A stretch of DNA of 64,000 nt from Saprospirales bacterium (GCA_016711045.1 JADJTT010000001.1:744001-808000); one strand, 5' to 3'. Counted from the stretch's first letter, positions 9,522 through 20,207 are shown. Program-made: numbers and translations. Notes: generated by a model not told the origin, from the sequence alone.

Positions 9522-12500
9522 ATGCAAAACCGATTACACAAAAAACTGCTTACTGCGGTTGTTTTTCTGATCTTGTCGTTCACTATTTTTCGATTATCGG
9601 CGCAAAGCCCTACCGTTTTCCTGATCGCCGATACGGTTAACACGTTTAGCCTAGGTGCCAATTGCCAGGATACGTTTCACTTTAATTCTCCACAGGTTGG
9701 TTCCCTTATAGGCGCCAATATCGTCAGCCCTCCTACAGGAATGGATCCTGCCCTTACAGGATACAATATCGGCGACCTGATCAGTGGCGAACAGGAAATC
9801 GAGGTGGCCTATATTGTGGGCGATGACCTGGGCAATATCGATACGTTTTACTTTACGATTTACTTCCGGGACGATAGTCCTCCCTCCTTTATTAGCCCTT
9901 TGCCCGCTAATCTCACCCTTAATTGTGCGGAGGATTTCCCAGCTCCTCTTACCCGCCAGGCGAAAGACAACTGTCTGATGGGCATCTTAATGGTGCCATC
10001 TGTGGACTCGGCCGTGCCCCCAACTTCCGTCTGCGGAGTACCCAAGGTTATCAATCGAACCTGGTCCGTCTCCGATCCATATGGGAATTCCATTATGCAA
10101 ACTCAAATAATCACCATCCTTCCGGATATGACGCCTCCTGTCATTCAACAAAACCCTGTAGATGAGGTCTCTTTCTGTGGCATGACCGACTTCGACCCCT
10201 GGCTTACTAACCAACTTGGTACCATTTCTACACATACGACCGACAATTGCGATAACCTCACCTTTTCGTATAACGGACCGGCCAGTTTTCCGGATACCTG
10301 CTCGCTTTCCCTGACCATCGTCTTTTATGCCGTGGATGGTTGCGGGCTTTTCGATACTGTATCAGCTACATTCACGGCCCTCGACACCCTTGCGCCCGTC
10401 CTTATCGGGGTACCGGTCGATACCATGATTAGCTGCATGGATACCATTCCCGCTGCGGCCATGGTAACTGTATCAGACAACTGTACGAATATCGGTCCCA
10501 ACCCCTATTTTACCGAAGTTTCCACCCAAACTATGGGGGAAGGTTGTTCGGATTTTTCTTACACGATCACCCGGACCTGGGAGGCTAGTGACTCCTGTGG
10601 CAATTCGACTATTCGAACCCAGGTAATCACCGTAGTCGATACGCTGGCGCCAACCTTCACTATACCTCCTGATACAGCGGTGGTATGCGGAATGGCTACC
10701 ATGCCTGCCAACACAGGGGAACCTGCTGACCTTGCCGATAACTGTGGAACGAATCTCTCCCTTTCTTACGTAGACCTGATCGACACGCTGTCCTGCCCTC
10801 AGGCGCAGCTCATCCGCAGGGTTTGGTCGCTGGTAGATGAGTGTGAAAACATGGCAGTGGACACCCAATATATTTCGGTGGTCGACACCATGCCACCCAC
10901 TTTCACCCCACCGCTCGACACGGTATATATCAGTTGCACCCAGGTGGGAGATGCCAGCCTTACCGGTATGCCGACCGATTTGCTGGACGAATGTGACAGC
11001 GAGCCTACGGCCGATTATGAACAGGAGATCTTTGACGTGCTCTGTCCCAGTTCTTACAGCATCCGGCGTGTATGGTCAGTGAGCGATGCCTGCGGCAACA
11101 TCGATACAGCCGTGCAAATCATCATCGTGCGTGATACGTTGCCGCCTCTATTTGCTCAACCCGCAATGGACATGACCATTTCCTGTACCACCGACAGTGA
11201 TGCAGAAGCCGCTTTCAGCGCCTGGGTAGCAGACCGGGCCGGTTCTAATGCCGTTGATAACTGCCCGGCAGGCGATCTGGTGTATATCGCTTACAATGCC
11301 GGTACGACCCAAAATCCATCGCTGCCGCCGCCTGCCTGTATCGACACCTTGCCTGGTATCTACCGGATGCAAACCATCGATATTATCTCGATCGACGCTT
11401 GTGGAAACGAAGGTATATCCACGGCGACCTTCACCGTGATGGACGAAGAACCACCGCTGATCGTTTTCTGTCCGAGCGATACGATCGTTTCGGCCGACAC
11501 CGGGTTTTGCGTGGCTACACTCGACCTGCTTCCTCCAATCGCCAGCGAATTGTGCGGATTGGAACCCTCTCCGCTCTCCTATAGCCAAACCCTGCCTGTC
11601 ACCTCTCAAGCTATGCCCGGGCAAGAGCTCGATATTCTGATCGACGACCTGGTCTTTACCTTTTCCGTACCTCCAGCTCCTTCCCAATCACTGGGTAACG
11701 TGGATGTCCAGTTCGACCTCAACTTCATGGATGCCGACGGCGCGTTTGAGTATCTTTTAATATATGCAGAAGATGGAACCCTACTGGGGCAGACCGTCAA
11801 TACGCCTGCCCAATGTGATACCAGTATGACCTTCTTCTCCATTCCGAGCCAACAGTTCAACCAATGGGCTCAGGATGGAAGCGTTACCTTCACCCTGACC
11901 CCAAATATTCCGCCCAATGGGTTGCCTGGTCGATTCAGCGTCAACAATATTTGTCCAGGTGGAACGGCAGATGCCTACTTGTCTTATCAGGCCGATTCGC
12001 CACTGAATATTCGCTTTGAATATAGTTTAAACAATGGTCCCCGCCAATCGGGCTTCTTTGACATGCCCGTCACCGAGCAGTTTGAATTGGGATCAACCCC
12101 GGTAGCGTATTACGTGATCGACTGCGCTGGAAATGAAAGCGCCTGTACCTTTAAGGTGAGCGTCCAGGATGAGGAAGCTCCCGCGCTGACCTGCCCGGGT
12201 GGTTTTTCAACGGCTACCGACCCTGGAATCTGCCAGGCGGAGATCGAACTTCCCATCCTCGCCGGTTTGCAGGATAATTGCAGTGTAGGAACCACTATTT
12301 CCCAAATGGTTCCGATTGATTCTACCGAAGCATTATTGACCTTCAGCTATAGTCCGGACCTGATGGATTGGCTGTCCGATAATAAATCGCTTTCCTTCAC
12401 AGGACTTTCACCCATCGCCCTTGGAGATGTGACCCTTACTATTGAGATCCTCGGCGATGTAGATCAGCCGGGCGAGTATTTCACCCTGTTCGATCCCTTC

Positions 12501-15500
12501 GGAAATAATATCGGAACCACAGAGGTAGGGCAACCCCATGTGCAGCCGGGTGATTGCAATACCCCAAGTATGGTGACCTTCACGTTCCCTGCATCGGAAT
12601 TCAACAGCTGGGCTGTGAGCGGCGCCGCCACCTTCCTGGCACAGTCCAATGTGAACATTCCGATCCCTCCGGGAGGTCCCGGAGATGGGATCAACCCATG
12701 CAACCCCTCCCTGGTCAATATGGATGGAGACAACGATAGCACCAGCTACCTGAAAGCTACCCTGGCCTACATTACGCTGGCGCCCACTTTTTCCGCGTCC
12801 GGCGCCACTTCTTTCCCGCCAACAGTAATCATGGACATCACTTCGCCTCCGGCCATTACCCTCAATCAGGGCGTGACCACCATCACTTACGAAGTGACGG
12901 ACTCCTATGGAAATATGGGGTCCTGTAGCTTTGATATTGATGTACTGGACACCGAAGCACCTGTGGCGATATGCGACACGACGATCGTTTACATCAACCC
13001 CTCGGGAATTGTCATCGATACCATTTATGTACAGGAGATCGATCTGGGCAGCCACGACAACTGCGAACTGGCTTCTCTTTTCGTTTTCCCCAACCTCATC
13101 ACTTGTGATGCCATTGGCGATACCCTTACCGTTTTCCTGACAGCTACCGACCCCTCCGGAAACTCCTCCAGCTGCCCCGCTCTGATACGGGTAGAGGGAG
13201 AGGCTCCAACCCCTTCCTATGCAACCGGAAGTTGTGGCGGCGACACCCTCTTTTTGTTTGCCAATCCGCCTACCTCTCCGGGAAGTAATGTGTTTACCTA
13301 CCACTGGACGGGGCCCAGTTTCTCTTCTTCGCTGAAAAATCCGTTCATCCCCAATGCTACGCAGGCAAATGCAGGCACGTATACCCTGACTATTGAAGGG
13401 CTCACCGGGTGTACAGCTACTGCGGAGATCCAGGTTACTATTGAAGACCTGCCGCTGGTACCCGCCCTCAATTTTGGTTCAGACAGCATTTGTACCGTTG
13501 ATGATATAGTATTGATCACCGCTCCTGTTTCGGCCGGAGGGCCTGTGCAATACTTGTGGTACTCCGGTACTCCACCCAATGGCCTGTTGGTCAGCAGTAC
13601 GATTGTGCCAGCGCTTACTATTCCCGGCCCACATGCAGAGGGCGATAGCTGTTATTACACGGTTGTAATCCGCGATGGTTGCGAATCCTTCCCTTCTGTC
13701 TCCAAGTGTGTACACATCACTAAACCACCGGTTGCCCTAACCAATGACGATGTGATCAACATCTGCGAAGGGGATGGGTTCCAGCTTGGTACACCAGTGA
13801 GTGGCCCGGGCATTACCTATCTGTGGGAAGGACCTGGATTTACATCCACGCTGCAAATTCCTCCGCCTATCACCAATGTGACACAGTTTAACGACGGGGT
13901 GTATAAACTCACTGTATTTCGAAATGGGTGTGCATCCGAACCCGATTTTACGATTGTCAATGTATTAAACCGTCCAGACACCCCTCAGCTATTTAACCCG
14001 ACCACTCCCAGCAACCCGGCATGCCAGGGTGATTCCGTAATCTTGCTGACCAATATCACGGGGGTCACTTCTTACCAGTGGATTTCCCCGCAGTTTAATA
14101 CATTCGTAACGACGGTTCCAACCCTTGTCATTGAAAATACTACTATCCAGGACCACCAAGGGAATTGGACCCTGGTCGTAAACGATGGATTCTGTCCGTC
14201 TTATCCGTCGGCTCCCATTTTCCTGTATGTGGCGCCCCTTCCCAATGTGGACGCATCCAGCAACAGCCCCCTTTGCAGTAATCAAAACCTCCTGCTGACC
14301 GCCAATTTCCTGTCCGGAGCAAGTTACGTCTGGACCGGCCCTACCGGGACCACCTATACGGGACAAAGCCATACGTTACCTCCTGTGCCGGGCACCTACA
14401 GTGTGACCATAACTTCCAGTCTGGGCTGTGAAAACTCCTCCAGCACCTCTGTAACGGTCAACCAGGCTCCTGTGATCACGAGTATAAGCAACAATGCGAT
14501 AGATTGTCCATCTGCCCCCACGAGTGTGACACTCACCGCCACGGTTTCACCTCCCAACAACGGGACCTATACCTTTAAGTGGACAGGAGGGCCGAGCGGC
14601 AATTTTGTTTCAACCAATTATCCCGGAATAATTGCCAATGCTACAGAGCTGAATAACGGCCCTTATACCTTGGTGGTTACCGATGGAAATGGGTGCGTTT
14701 CCAATGCCGCAACTACTGTGGTGGATATGGGCACTATTCTGCCTACCCCCACTCCGCCTACCTTTGCCGGTATGCCGCCGTTTTGCGAAGGTGGATCTGT
14801 GGTACTCAATACCATCGACCAGTTTAACGGAAACGTGGAAATTTATAAATGGTACTTGCCTGGCGGCGGGATCATTACCACTACCGGCCCCTCGCTCCAG
14901 CTTAGCAACCTCAATCCGGCTATCGATAATGGAAACTACTTTGTGGTGGTAGAAGTGGATGGCTGCGAGTCCGACCCTTCTCCATTCTCGGTATTGACGA
15001 TCAACCCGATCCCCCAGATTGCCGCATCCAATAATGGCCCCGTCTGTGAAGGCGAATCCGTGGAGCTGTATACGACCTGTTTTACCGGCAACGTGCAGTA
15101 TTCATGGTATAAAGCGCCCAATTTTAGCTCAGGGCTTTGTAATCCGGTTATTCCGGACGCCGAGACCAACAACAGTGGAACGTACACGGTGGTGGTATCG
15201 GTGAATGGCTGCACTTCTGCTACCGCCTCTACCAACGTAGTAGTGCTCAACCGGCCAAACAAACCGGTTTTAGCCCAGGCTAGCCCGGTCTGCCTGGATG
15301 ATCCAGACGCAAAGCTCGTTCTTTCCATTACGCCTGCTTCCGCTACCCAAGGAGCCACCTACCTTTGGTACCACGATGGATTGGGGCTGATAGGGGGTCC
15401 AACTTCCTCCCTGATCCTCGTATTGAACGACCTGAGCAACTTTCCGGTAGGGGTAAATAATTTCTACGTCATCGCGCAGTTTGACATATGCCAGTCCGCC

Positions 15501-16859
15501 CCTTCTAATCCTATTTCGGTTACCTTCTCCGAAATTCCGTCCAACGCAGCGAATGCCGGACCTGATCAGGATGTTTGCGAAGGACAGGTACTCAACCTTT
15601 CCGCGACGCCTCCTTCGGTGGGGTCCGGAAAATGGACGCTTACAGGCGGAAACCCTTCGGGTGTGCAGATTGCCAACCCCGACATGCCCAATACGACTGT
15701 CACCGGGTTGGAGCCGGGAGTGACCTATACCTTCACCTGGTCGTTGAGCAATGGAGCCTGCATAAATTACTCTTCCGATAACCTTGACGTTTTTGTCGAT
15801 GTGGTAGAGCAAGCTTTTGCCGGCAATGATATCGACACCTGCGAGATTTCGTCCATTTTGTTGAGTGCCACTCCGCCCTCCCTGGGTGGGGGGTTCTGGA
15901 CCCAACCCTCGGGGCAAACCCAATTGGATGTATTGATCATAGATCCATTCAATCCTCAGTCGCTGGTTACCGGACTGGTTCCGGGCAATGAATACCGGTT
16001 CTTTTGGACACTCCCCGACATGGGTTGCGGATTAGAATCCGACACCGTGATCATTACGGTGCTGGACGGCAACGCGAATGCAGGTGTGGACTACCAGGAT
16101 TGTTCCGGGGGATGCACCCAATTGGGCTCCGACGCTCCGGATGTGGGCTACGGTACCTGGTCTTCCCCGAACCCGGATATTGCATTTTCAAACATCTTCA
16201 ACCCCTATACCGAGGCCTGTAATCTGGTGACCGGGGAGAATATATTAATCTGGACCCTGAACAACGGATTGTGCGGGGCCGCAGGAATTGATACGGTCAT
16301 TGTAAACTTTACCTTCGAGCCTGTGGCGGAAGACGATTTCTATACCGTCCCCTTTGCTGGGGTGATCCAATCGAATGCGGCAGAAAACGACTTCAAGCCG
16401 GCTGGATTTTTCGTGAATATCCTCAGCCCGCCATCACATGGCGTAATTGAAATGCTCTCCAACGGATCCTTTACCTATCGTGCAGATATCCGGTATATCG
16501 GGGAAGATTTCTTCACCTATGAGATCTGTGCCGATGGATGTGCCTGTTCGGTAGGTAAAGTGCACTTCTCCATTGGAGCAGATGCACCCTGCGACATCCC
16601 GACCATCATCACTCCCAACGGCGACGGGATCAACGACTACTTCGTCATTCCCTGCCTGGCTGACCCACTGGCCTTTCCCGGCAACCTGGTGGCTATTTTC
16701 AACCAGTGGGGCGATGAGGTGTTCCGCGGAAATCCCTACCGAAACAACTGGCAAGGGACCTTTGCGGGAGGAGACCTCCCTGCAGGCACCTACTTCTATA
16801 TCGTCGACTTCGGGGATGGATCCGACCGGCAAAACGGGTTCATAATCATTCAACGGTAA
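9522..16859 (+). CDS. Giant CHU_C-type surface protein (2445 aa)
   Basis: Seen: Sec signal peptide (1-28, ending LSAQ); HYR/Ig-like modules with DNC motifs (about 110-680); two related beta-sandwich modules (about 700-830 and 940-1100, both with LGNVDVQ- or LGDVTLT-like strands and an F..W..SG/DG motif); a long array of Ig/PKD-like units with TYLWEGPGF-type strands (about 1225-2160); a cadherin/Big-like unit starting EDDFYTV (about 2267); and a C-terminal gliding-motility-associated CHU_C domain (2357-2445, TIITPNGDGINDYF...NQWGDEVF). Known: CHU_C domains direct type IX export and surface attachment. The gene is followed after 36 bases by a PorP/SprF homologue, as in SprB-SprF pairs, so an SprB-like adhesin is a reasonable inference. 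It is a single unbroken frame. Confidence 0.9.
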   Translation: MQNRLHKKLLTAVVFLILSFTIFRLSAQSPTVFLIADTVNTFSLGANCQDTFHFNSPQVGSLIGANIVSPPTGMDPALTGYNIGDLISGEQEIEVAYIVGDDLGNIDTFYFTIYFRDDSPPSFISPLPANLTLNCAEDFPAPLTRQAKDNCLMGILMVPSVDSAVPPTSVCGVPKVINRTWSVSDPYGNSIMQTQIITILPDMTPPVIQQNPVDEVSFCGMTDFDPWLTNQLGTISTHTTDNCDNLTFSYNGPASFPDTCSLSLTIVFYAVDGCGLFDTVSATFTALDTLAPVLIGVPVDTMISCMDTIPAAAMVTVSDNCTNIGPNPYFTEVSTQTMGEGCSDFSYTITRTWEASDSCGNSTIRTQVITVVDTLAPTFTIPPDTAVVCGMATMPANTGEPADLADNCGTNLSLSYVDLIDTLSCPQAQLIRRVWSLVDECENMAVDTQYISVVDTMPPTFTPPLDTVYISCTQVGDASLTGMPTDLLDECDSEPTADYEQEIFDVLCPSSYSIRRVWSVSDACGNIDTAVQIIIVRDTLPPLFAQPAMDMTISCTTDSDAEAAFSAWVADRAGSNAVDNCPAGDLVYIAYNAGTTQNPSLPPPACIDTLPGIYRMQTIDIISIDACGNEGISTATFTVMDEEPPLIVFCPSDTIVSADTGFCVATLDLLPPIASELCGLEPSPLSYSQTLPVTSQAMPGQELDILIDDLVFTFSVPPAPSQSLGNVDVQFDLNFMDADGAFEYLLIYAEDGTLLGQTVNTPAQCDTSMTFFSIPSQQFNQWAQDGSVTFTLTPNIPPNGLPGRFSVNNICPGGTADAYLSYQADSPLNIRFEYSLNNGPRQSGFFDMPVTEQFELGSTPVAYYVIDCAGNESACTFKVSVQDEEAPALTCPGGFSTATDPGICQAEIELPILAGLQDNCSVGTTISQMVPIDSTEALLTFSYSPDLMDWLSDNKSLSFTGLSPIALGDVTLTIEILGDVDQPGEYFTLFDPFGNNIGTTEVGQPHVQPGDCNTPSMVTFTFPASEFNSWAVSGAATFLAQSNVNIPIPPGGPGDGINPCNPSLVNMDGDNDSTSYLKATLAYITLAPTFSASGATSFPPTVIMDITSPPAITLNQGVTTITYEVTDSYGNMGSCSFDIDVLDTEAPVAICDTTIVYINPSGIVIDTIYVQEIDLGSHDNCELASLFVFPNLITCDAIGDTLTVFLTATDPSGNSSSCPALIRVEGEAPTPSYATGSCGGDTLFLFANPPTSPGSNVFTYHWTGPSFSSSLKNPFIPNATQANAGTYTLTIEGLTGCTATAEIQVTIEDLPLVPALNFGSDSICTVDDIVLITAPVSAGGPVQYLWYSGTPPNGLLVSSTIVPALTIPGPHAEGDSCYYTVVIRDGCESFPSVSKCVHITKPPVALTNDDVINICEGDGFQLGTPVSGPGITYLWEGPGFTSTLQIPPPITNVTQFNDGVYKLTVFRNGCASEPDFTIVNVLNRPDTPQLFNPTTPSNPACQGDSVILLTNITGVTSYQWISPQFNTFVTTVPTLVIENTTIQDHQGNWTLVVNDGFCPSYPSAPIFLYVAPLPNVDASSNSPLCSNQNLLLTANFLSGASYVWTGPTGTTYTGQSHTLPPVPGTYSVTITSSLGCENSSSTSVTVNQAPVITSISNNAIDCPSAPTSVTLTATVSPPNNGTYTFKWTGGPSGNFVSTNYPGIIANATELNNGPYTLVVTDGNGCVSNAATTVVDMGTILPTPTPPTFAGMPPFCEGGSVVLNTIDQFNGNVEIYKWYLPGGGIITTTGPSLQLSNLNPAIDNGNYFVVVEVDGCESDPSPFSVLTINPIPQIAASNNGPVCEGESVELYTTCFTGNVQYSWYKAPNFSSGLCNPVIPDAETNNSGTYTVVVSVNGCTSATASTNVVVLNRPNKPVLAQASPVCLDDPDAKLVLSITPASATQGATYLWYHDGLGLIGGPTSSLILVLNDLSNFPVGVNNFYVIAQFDICQSAPSNPISVTFSEIPSNAANAGPDQDVCEGQVLNLSATPPSVGSGKWTLTGGNPSGVQIANPDMPNTTVTGLEPGVTYTFTWSLSNGACINYSSDNLDVFVDVVEQAFAGNDIDTCEISSILLSATPPSLGGGFWTQPSGQTQLDVLIIDPFNPQSLVTGLVPGNEYRFFWTLPDMGCGLESDTVIITVLDGNANAGVDYQDCSGGCTQLGSDAPDVGYGTWSSPNPDIAFSNIFNPYTEACNLVTGENILIWTLNNGLCGAAGIDTVIVNFTFEPVAEDDFYTVPFAGVIQSNAAENDFKPAGFFVNILSPPSHGVIEMLSNGSFTYRADIRYIGEDFFTYEICADGCACSVGKVHFSIGADAPCDIPTIITPNGDGINDYFVIPCLADPLAFPGNLVAIFNQWGDEVFRGNPYRNNWQGTFAGGDLPAGTYFYIVDFGDGSDRQNGFIIIQR

Positions 16860-16895
16860 GTCAATCTTTTTTCCAAAAATCGAAACAAGCAACTC

Positions 16896-17855
16896 ATGAA
16901 ATCCATTTTATACCGCTCGTTCTTCCTCTTTGGTCTGTTCTTTCCTGTTCTGCTCTTCAGCCAGCAAGAGGCACATACGACCCAGTTCATGTACTACAAA
17001 ATGGGGTACAACCCAGGTGTTGCCGGTAGCCGTGATGCCCCGTGTGTCACCGCTATTTACCGCAACCAATGGCTAGGCATCGACGGAGCCCCGCAAATGC
17101 AGATCCTTTCGTTTTCCATGCCCCTGCTCAACCAACGCGTAGGGGTCGGCGCCAATCTGGTTCGCCAGAGCGTTGGGATTACCGAACTCATCACTTTCGA
17201 TGGGATCTATTCCTACCGGTTTCCGCTTGGGCGGGGCTACATGGGTATCGGTATCCAGGGCTCGATCCGCTCGCTGAATATCGACTACCTGGACCCCCGG
17301 CTTGTGGGTACCCAGCCTCTGTCTATTGACCCAGCTGTTCCGGATATCAGTCAGCGCCGGTTTCTGTTTAACTTCGGTACCGGCATCTATTACCAGGGAG
17401 AGAAATTCTATTTGGGCCTCTCTGCCCCTCGGCTCCTCCCCAGTAATATCGATTTTGCCGAAACGGAACAGCGGATCAGCCGCGAGGTACAACACGTGTA
17501 CCTGATGGGAGGTGTTTCGATACAGGCCGGAGAAAATTTCCGCATTCAACCGCAGGCATTGGTCAAATTTGTGCCCAATGCGCCTATCGATGCCGATGTC
17601 AACGTCAGTGCGATCTTTTCCGAACGGTACATCGCCGGGGTGACCTACCGCCTTGGAGGATCTTCCTCCGGCTTTGGGGAATCGATTGATATTCTCCTTG
17701 CCGCGCAAATCACCAAAATGCTTCTCCTTGGCTTTTCTTACGACATTACCCTATCCGAACTACGCGATTTCAATACCGGGAGTATGGAAGTGCTCCTGCG
17801 CGCATGTTTTGGAAAATCAGAAGGAGAAGATATCGTGAATCCCCGCTTCTTCTAA
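16896..17855 (+). CDS. PorP/SprF family outer-membrane protein
   Basis: Seen: a 319-residue protein with a signal peptide (ending LLFSQQ), then the family hallmark QFMYYKMGYNPGVAGS and YRNQWLGIDGAPQ, followed by alternating beta strands with aromatic ends typical of an outer-membrane barrel. Known: PorP and SprF are partners needed for secretion or surface anchoring of particular type IX cargo; SprF acts for SprB. Here it directly follows a 2445-aa CHU_C protein, so it is probably that cargo's dedicated outer-membrane partner. A strong hairpin follows 16 bases after the stop. Whether it acts in secretion, anchoring or both cannot be decided from sequence. Confidence 0.92.
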   Translation: MKSILYRSFFLFGLFFPVLLFSQQEAHTTQFMYYKMGYNPGVAGSRDAPCVTAIYRNQWLGIDGAPQMQILSFSMPLLNQRVGVGANLVRQSVGITELITFDGIYSYRFPLGRGYMGIGIQGSIRSLNIDYLDPRLVGTQPLSIDPAVPDISQRRFLFNFGTGIYYQGEKFYLGLSAPRLLPSNIDFAETEQRISREVQHVYLMGGVSIQAGENFRIQPQALVKFVPNAPIDADVNVSAIFSERYIAGVTYRLGGSSSGFGESIDILLAAQITKMLLLGFSYDITLSELRDFNTGSMEVLLRACFGKSEGEDIVNPRFF

Positions 17856-17871
17856 AAATACATCCGTAGGA

Positions 17872-17917
17872 AAACCGGGAAGGGCCTTTCGCGAAACCGG
17901 AAGGCCCTTCCCGGTTT
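17872..17917 (+). terminator. Strong hairpin terminator of the adhesin-porP operon
   Basis: Perfect 17-bp arms at 17872-17888 and 17901-17917 (AAACCGGGAAGGGCCTT and its complement) with a 12-nt loop, 16 bases after the PorP-like stop. No U-tract follows on the plus strand, so its efficiency as an intrinsic terminator is uncertain. Confidence 0.6.
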
Positions 17918-17949
17918 AAGGGTGGAATTTGACCTTAAATCATTGTATT

Positions 17950-17977
17950 ATTGTCGGAAAGTAGGTTCTCCGACAAT
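17950..17977. terminator. Second hairpin of the intergenic cluster
   Basis: Perfect 9-bp arms ATTGTCGGA (17950-17958) and TCCGACAAT (17969-17977) with a 10-nt loop. No U-tract. Confidence 0.4.
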
Positions 17978-17987
17978 AGTAATTTAT

Positions 17988-18016
17988 AAACACTGCGGCC
18001 ACTGGCCGCAGTGTTT
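17988..18016. terminator. Third hairpin: 13-bp perfect palindrome
   Basis: Arms AAACACTGCGGCC (17988-18000) and its complement (18004-18016) with the loop ACT. It lies 66 bases before the next start codon and shares the core CACTGCGGC with a hairpin at 37960-37986. It argues against translation starting at the GTG at 18011. Confidence 0.45.
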
Positions 18017-18082
18017 AAAGACAATAAAACCGAACTTTTTAGCTTTTTTCTATATATTAATAGAATAAAGCGATTCTCTCAT

Positions 18083-20191
18083 ATGGACAAATCGAGACTC
18101 ATCATGCAAAATTATTGGAAAACTATCCGGCCAGTGCTCTTCTTCCTTTTGGTGGCCGCCGTCGTTGCCCCGGTTCAGGCGCAACAGACCAATACCAAAA
18201 CCAAGCAATCAGACAAGCTCTACGACAAGGGAGAGCAATTGATCGCCCCTAATGTGATCATCCGCAACGCGGAAACGATCAATACCGAATTTCTCGAGTT
18301 TTCCCCTGCTTTCTACCAAAACGGGATCGTCTACGTGACTTCCCGCCGGAAAAGCGGGGCCATCGACAAAAATACCGGAGGCACCTTTTTTGACTTGTAT
18401 TACTCCGACCTCGACCGAAAGGGCTTCCCGATGAAGCCTCAGGAATTTTCCGTCAATATGAACTCGACCATGCATGAAGGTCCCGTTACGTTCAACCGGA
18501 AAGGCGACATCGTCTATTTCACCCGGAATAACCAGGAGAACGGATTGCAAAAAGCAGATTCCAAAGGCGTAACCAGACTTAAGATCTACGAGGCAAATAA
18601 AGGCGAATTCGACTGGGAAAATATCCGGGAACTGCCTTTCAACAACGACGAATATTCATGCATGCATCCGTCACTCTCCCCTGATGGACGCCGGCTCTAC
18701 TTCAGTTCCGACATGCCCGGTGGCTATGGGGGATTCGACCTTTTTTTTGTGGAAAAACGCGGCGAGTCCTGGTCCATGCCTATCAACATGGGGCCTGAGA
18801 TCAACTCCGCTGCCAACGAAGTATTCCCCTACATCCATGAAAGCGGCGTGCTTTTCTTTTCTTCGAATGGCCACAACACCCGTGGCGGACTCGACATTTT
18901 TATGGTCAATATCAGCACCCAAACCTGGGGGCGGGTAGTCAACCTGGGGTTACCCTTCAATTCGCCACACGACGATTTGGGCTTTATCCTTGATGCCGAT
19001 GGGAATTTCGGCTATTTCACCTCCAGTCGCTCGGGCGGTGTGGGACAAGATGACATCTACTATTTCGACCTTCCGGAAGGCATGGAAGGCATCAATACCG
19101 GCATCGAATTAGCTACCCAGTTTATCGTCTACGAGGAAAAAAGCGGTCAGCGAATCCCTGGCGCCGCCATCCGGGTGCTCGAACGATCCTCCGATGGGAT
19201 GATCAAGGAAAATGAGTTTTACGATATCCAATTGGAACCTTCCGCGACCAATCCGGATGAACTGATCATTAAACTCAAACAGAAAAACCCCTACGAAATG
19301 GGCAACCCGGTGCTATATACCGATGCCAACGGAGAAGGGATCTACCGGCTTAAAACCGATAAAAACTACTTCATCTTCGTCACCAAAGATGGCTTCCAAA
19401 GCAAGGAACAATCCTATGCCACCGTCGGAGAAGCCGGATCTCAGGTCGTTCGTATCCCCCTTACCTCCACCGATTGCACGATTGTGCAGGGAACGGTTAC
19501 CGTAGAAAACTACAATACGCCTGTGCCCAACGCCAGCGTTCGGATCTATAATAATACCACCCGGGAGGAAAACGCTTTGCGCGCTAACTCGGACGGCAAA
19601 TTTGAGTATTGCCTCCCCTCGGGATATGAGTATACGATCTATGCCGAAAAAGAAGGGTTCACCCGGGGTATCGACCGGATCTCTACTGTGGAGCCGGCTA
19701 CTACTGAGTCGCATTCGATCAAACTCAATCTCATGCTGAATCCCCTGGCAGAAAACATTATGCGGGAGCCGATCAAAAAAGGGACCATCATTGTGCTGGA
19801 AAACATCTACTACGACTTCAACAAGTCGGCGATCCGCACCGGGGAAGCTCGTGAACTCGACGCCCTGGTCAAACTGATGCAGCAATTCCCCTCTATGGAG
19901 ATCGAGTTGACCGCCCATACCGACTCCAGGGGGTCTGCTGATTACAACATGGACCTGTCCACGAAACGCGCCGAGTCGGCCAAAGATTATCTGGTGGAGA
20001 AGGGAATTACCGCCAACCGGATCAAAGCCTATGGACTCGGGGAATCCAAACTGCGCAATAACTGTAAGGATGGAGTGGATTGCTCCGAGCAGGAACACCA
20101 ATACAACCGCCGGACGGAAGTACGGATCTCCAACATTGAAGAGGATGTAAATGTAAAATACAAGAGTCGCCTTCCTGACGGAGGACAATAA
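18083..20191 (+). CDS. OmpA-family protein with PD40 propeller and carboxypeptidase-regulatory-like domains
   Basis: Seen: signal peptide (hydrophobic LFFLLVAAVVAP ending VQAQQ); PD40/WD40-like propeller repeats (about 40-330, with LSPDGRRLYFSSD and related strands); two Ig-fold carboxypeptidase-regulatory-like modules (about 345-560); and an OmpA/MotB peptidoglycan-binding domain (about 570-690, IYYDFNKSAIR, TAHTDSRG, NRRTEVRI). Known: this architecture is common beside PorP/SprF and CHU_C genes, and the OmpA domain tethers the protein to the cell wall. Inference: periplasmic anchor or scaffold for the flanking surface proteins. ATG at 18083 was chosen; 18104 is an equally possible internal start, while a GTG at 18011 lies within a hairpin. 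The next giant gene starts 16 bases after the stop, so they are cotranscribed. Confidence 0.88.
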   Translation: MDKSRLIMQNYWKTIRPVLFFLLVAAVVAPVQAQQTNTKTKQSDKLYDKGEQLIAPNVIIRNAETINTEFLEFSPAFYQNGIVYVTSRRKSGAIDKNTGGTFFDLYYSDLDRKGFPMKPQEFSVNMNSTMHEGPVTFNRKGDIVYFTRNNQENGLQKADSKGVTRLKIYEANKGEFDWENIRELPFNNDEYSCMHPSLSPDGRRLYFSSDMPGGYGGFDLFFVEKRGESWSMPINMGPEINSAANEVFPYIHESGVLFFSSNGHNTRGGLDIFMVNISTQTWGRVVNLGLPFNSPHDDLGFILDADGNFGYFTSSRSGGVGQDDIYYFDLPEGMEGINTGIELATQFIVYEEKSGQRIPGAAIRVLERSSDGMIKENEFYDIQLEPSATNPDELIIKLKQKNPYEMGNPVLYTDANGEGIYRLKTDKNYFIFVTKDGFQSKEQSYATVGEAGSQVVRIPLTSTDCTIVQGTVTVENYNTPVPNASVRIYNNTTREENALRANSDGKFEYCLPSGYEYTIYAEKEGFTRGIDRISTVEPATTESHSIKLNLMLNPLAENIMREPIKKGTIIVLENIYYDFNKSAIRTGEARELDALVKLMQQFPSMEIELTAHTDSRGSADYNMDLSTKRAESAKDYLVEKGITANRIKAYGLGESKLRNNCKDGVDCSEQEHQYNRRTEVRISNIEEDVNVKYKSRLPDGGQ

Positions 20192-20207
20192 AACAGGGCC
20201 GCTTCTC

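Noticed and set aside
12408..13304. A 298-codon open frame on the minus strand
   Set aside because: Antisense to the giant CHU_C gene at 9522-16859; Gly/Arg/Ser/Val-rich shadow frame without a domain.
18011..18082. GTG start adding 24 residues to the OmpA/PD40 gene
   Set aside because: It lies inside the right arm of a perfect hairpin, and the added residues do not form a signal peptide; the ATG at 18083 precedes one.
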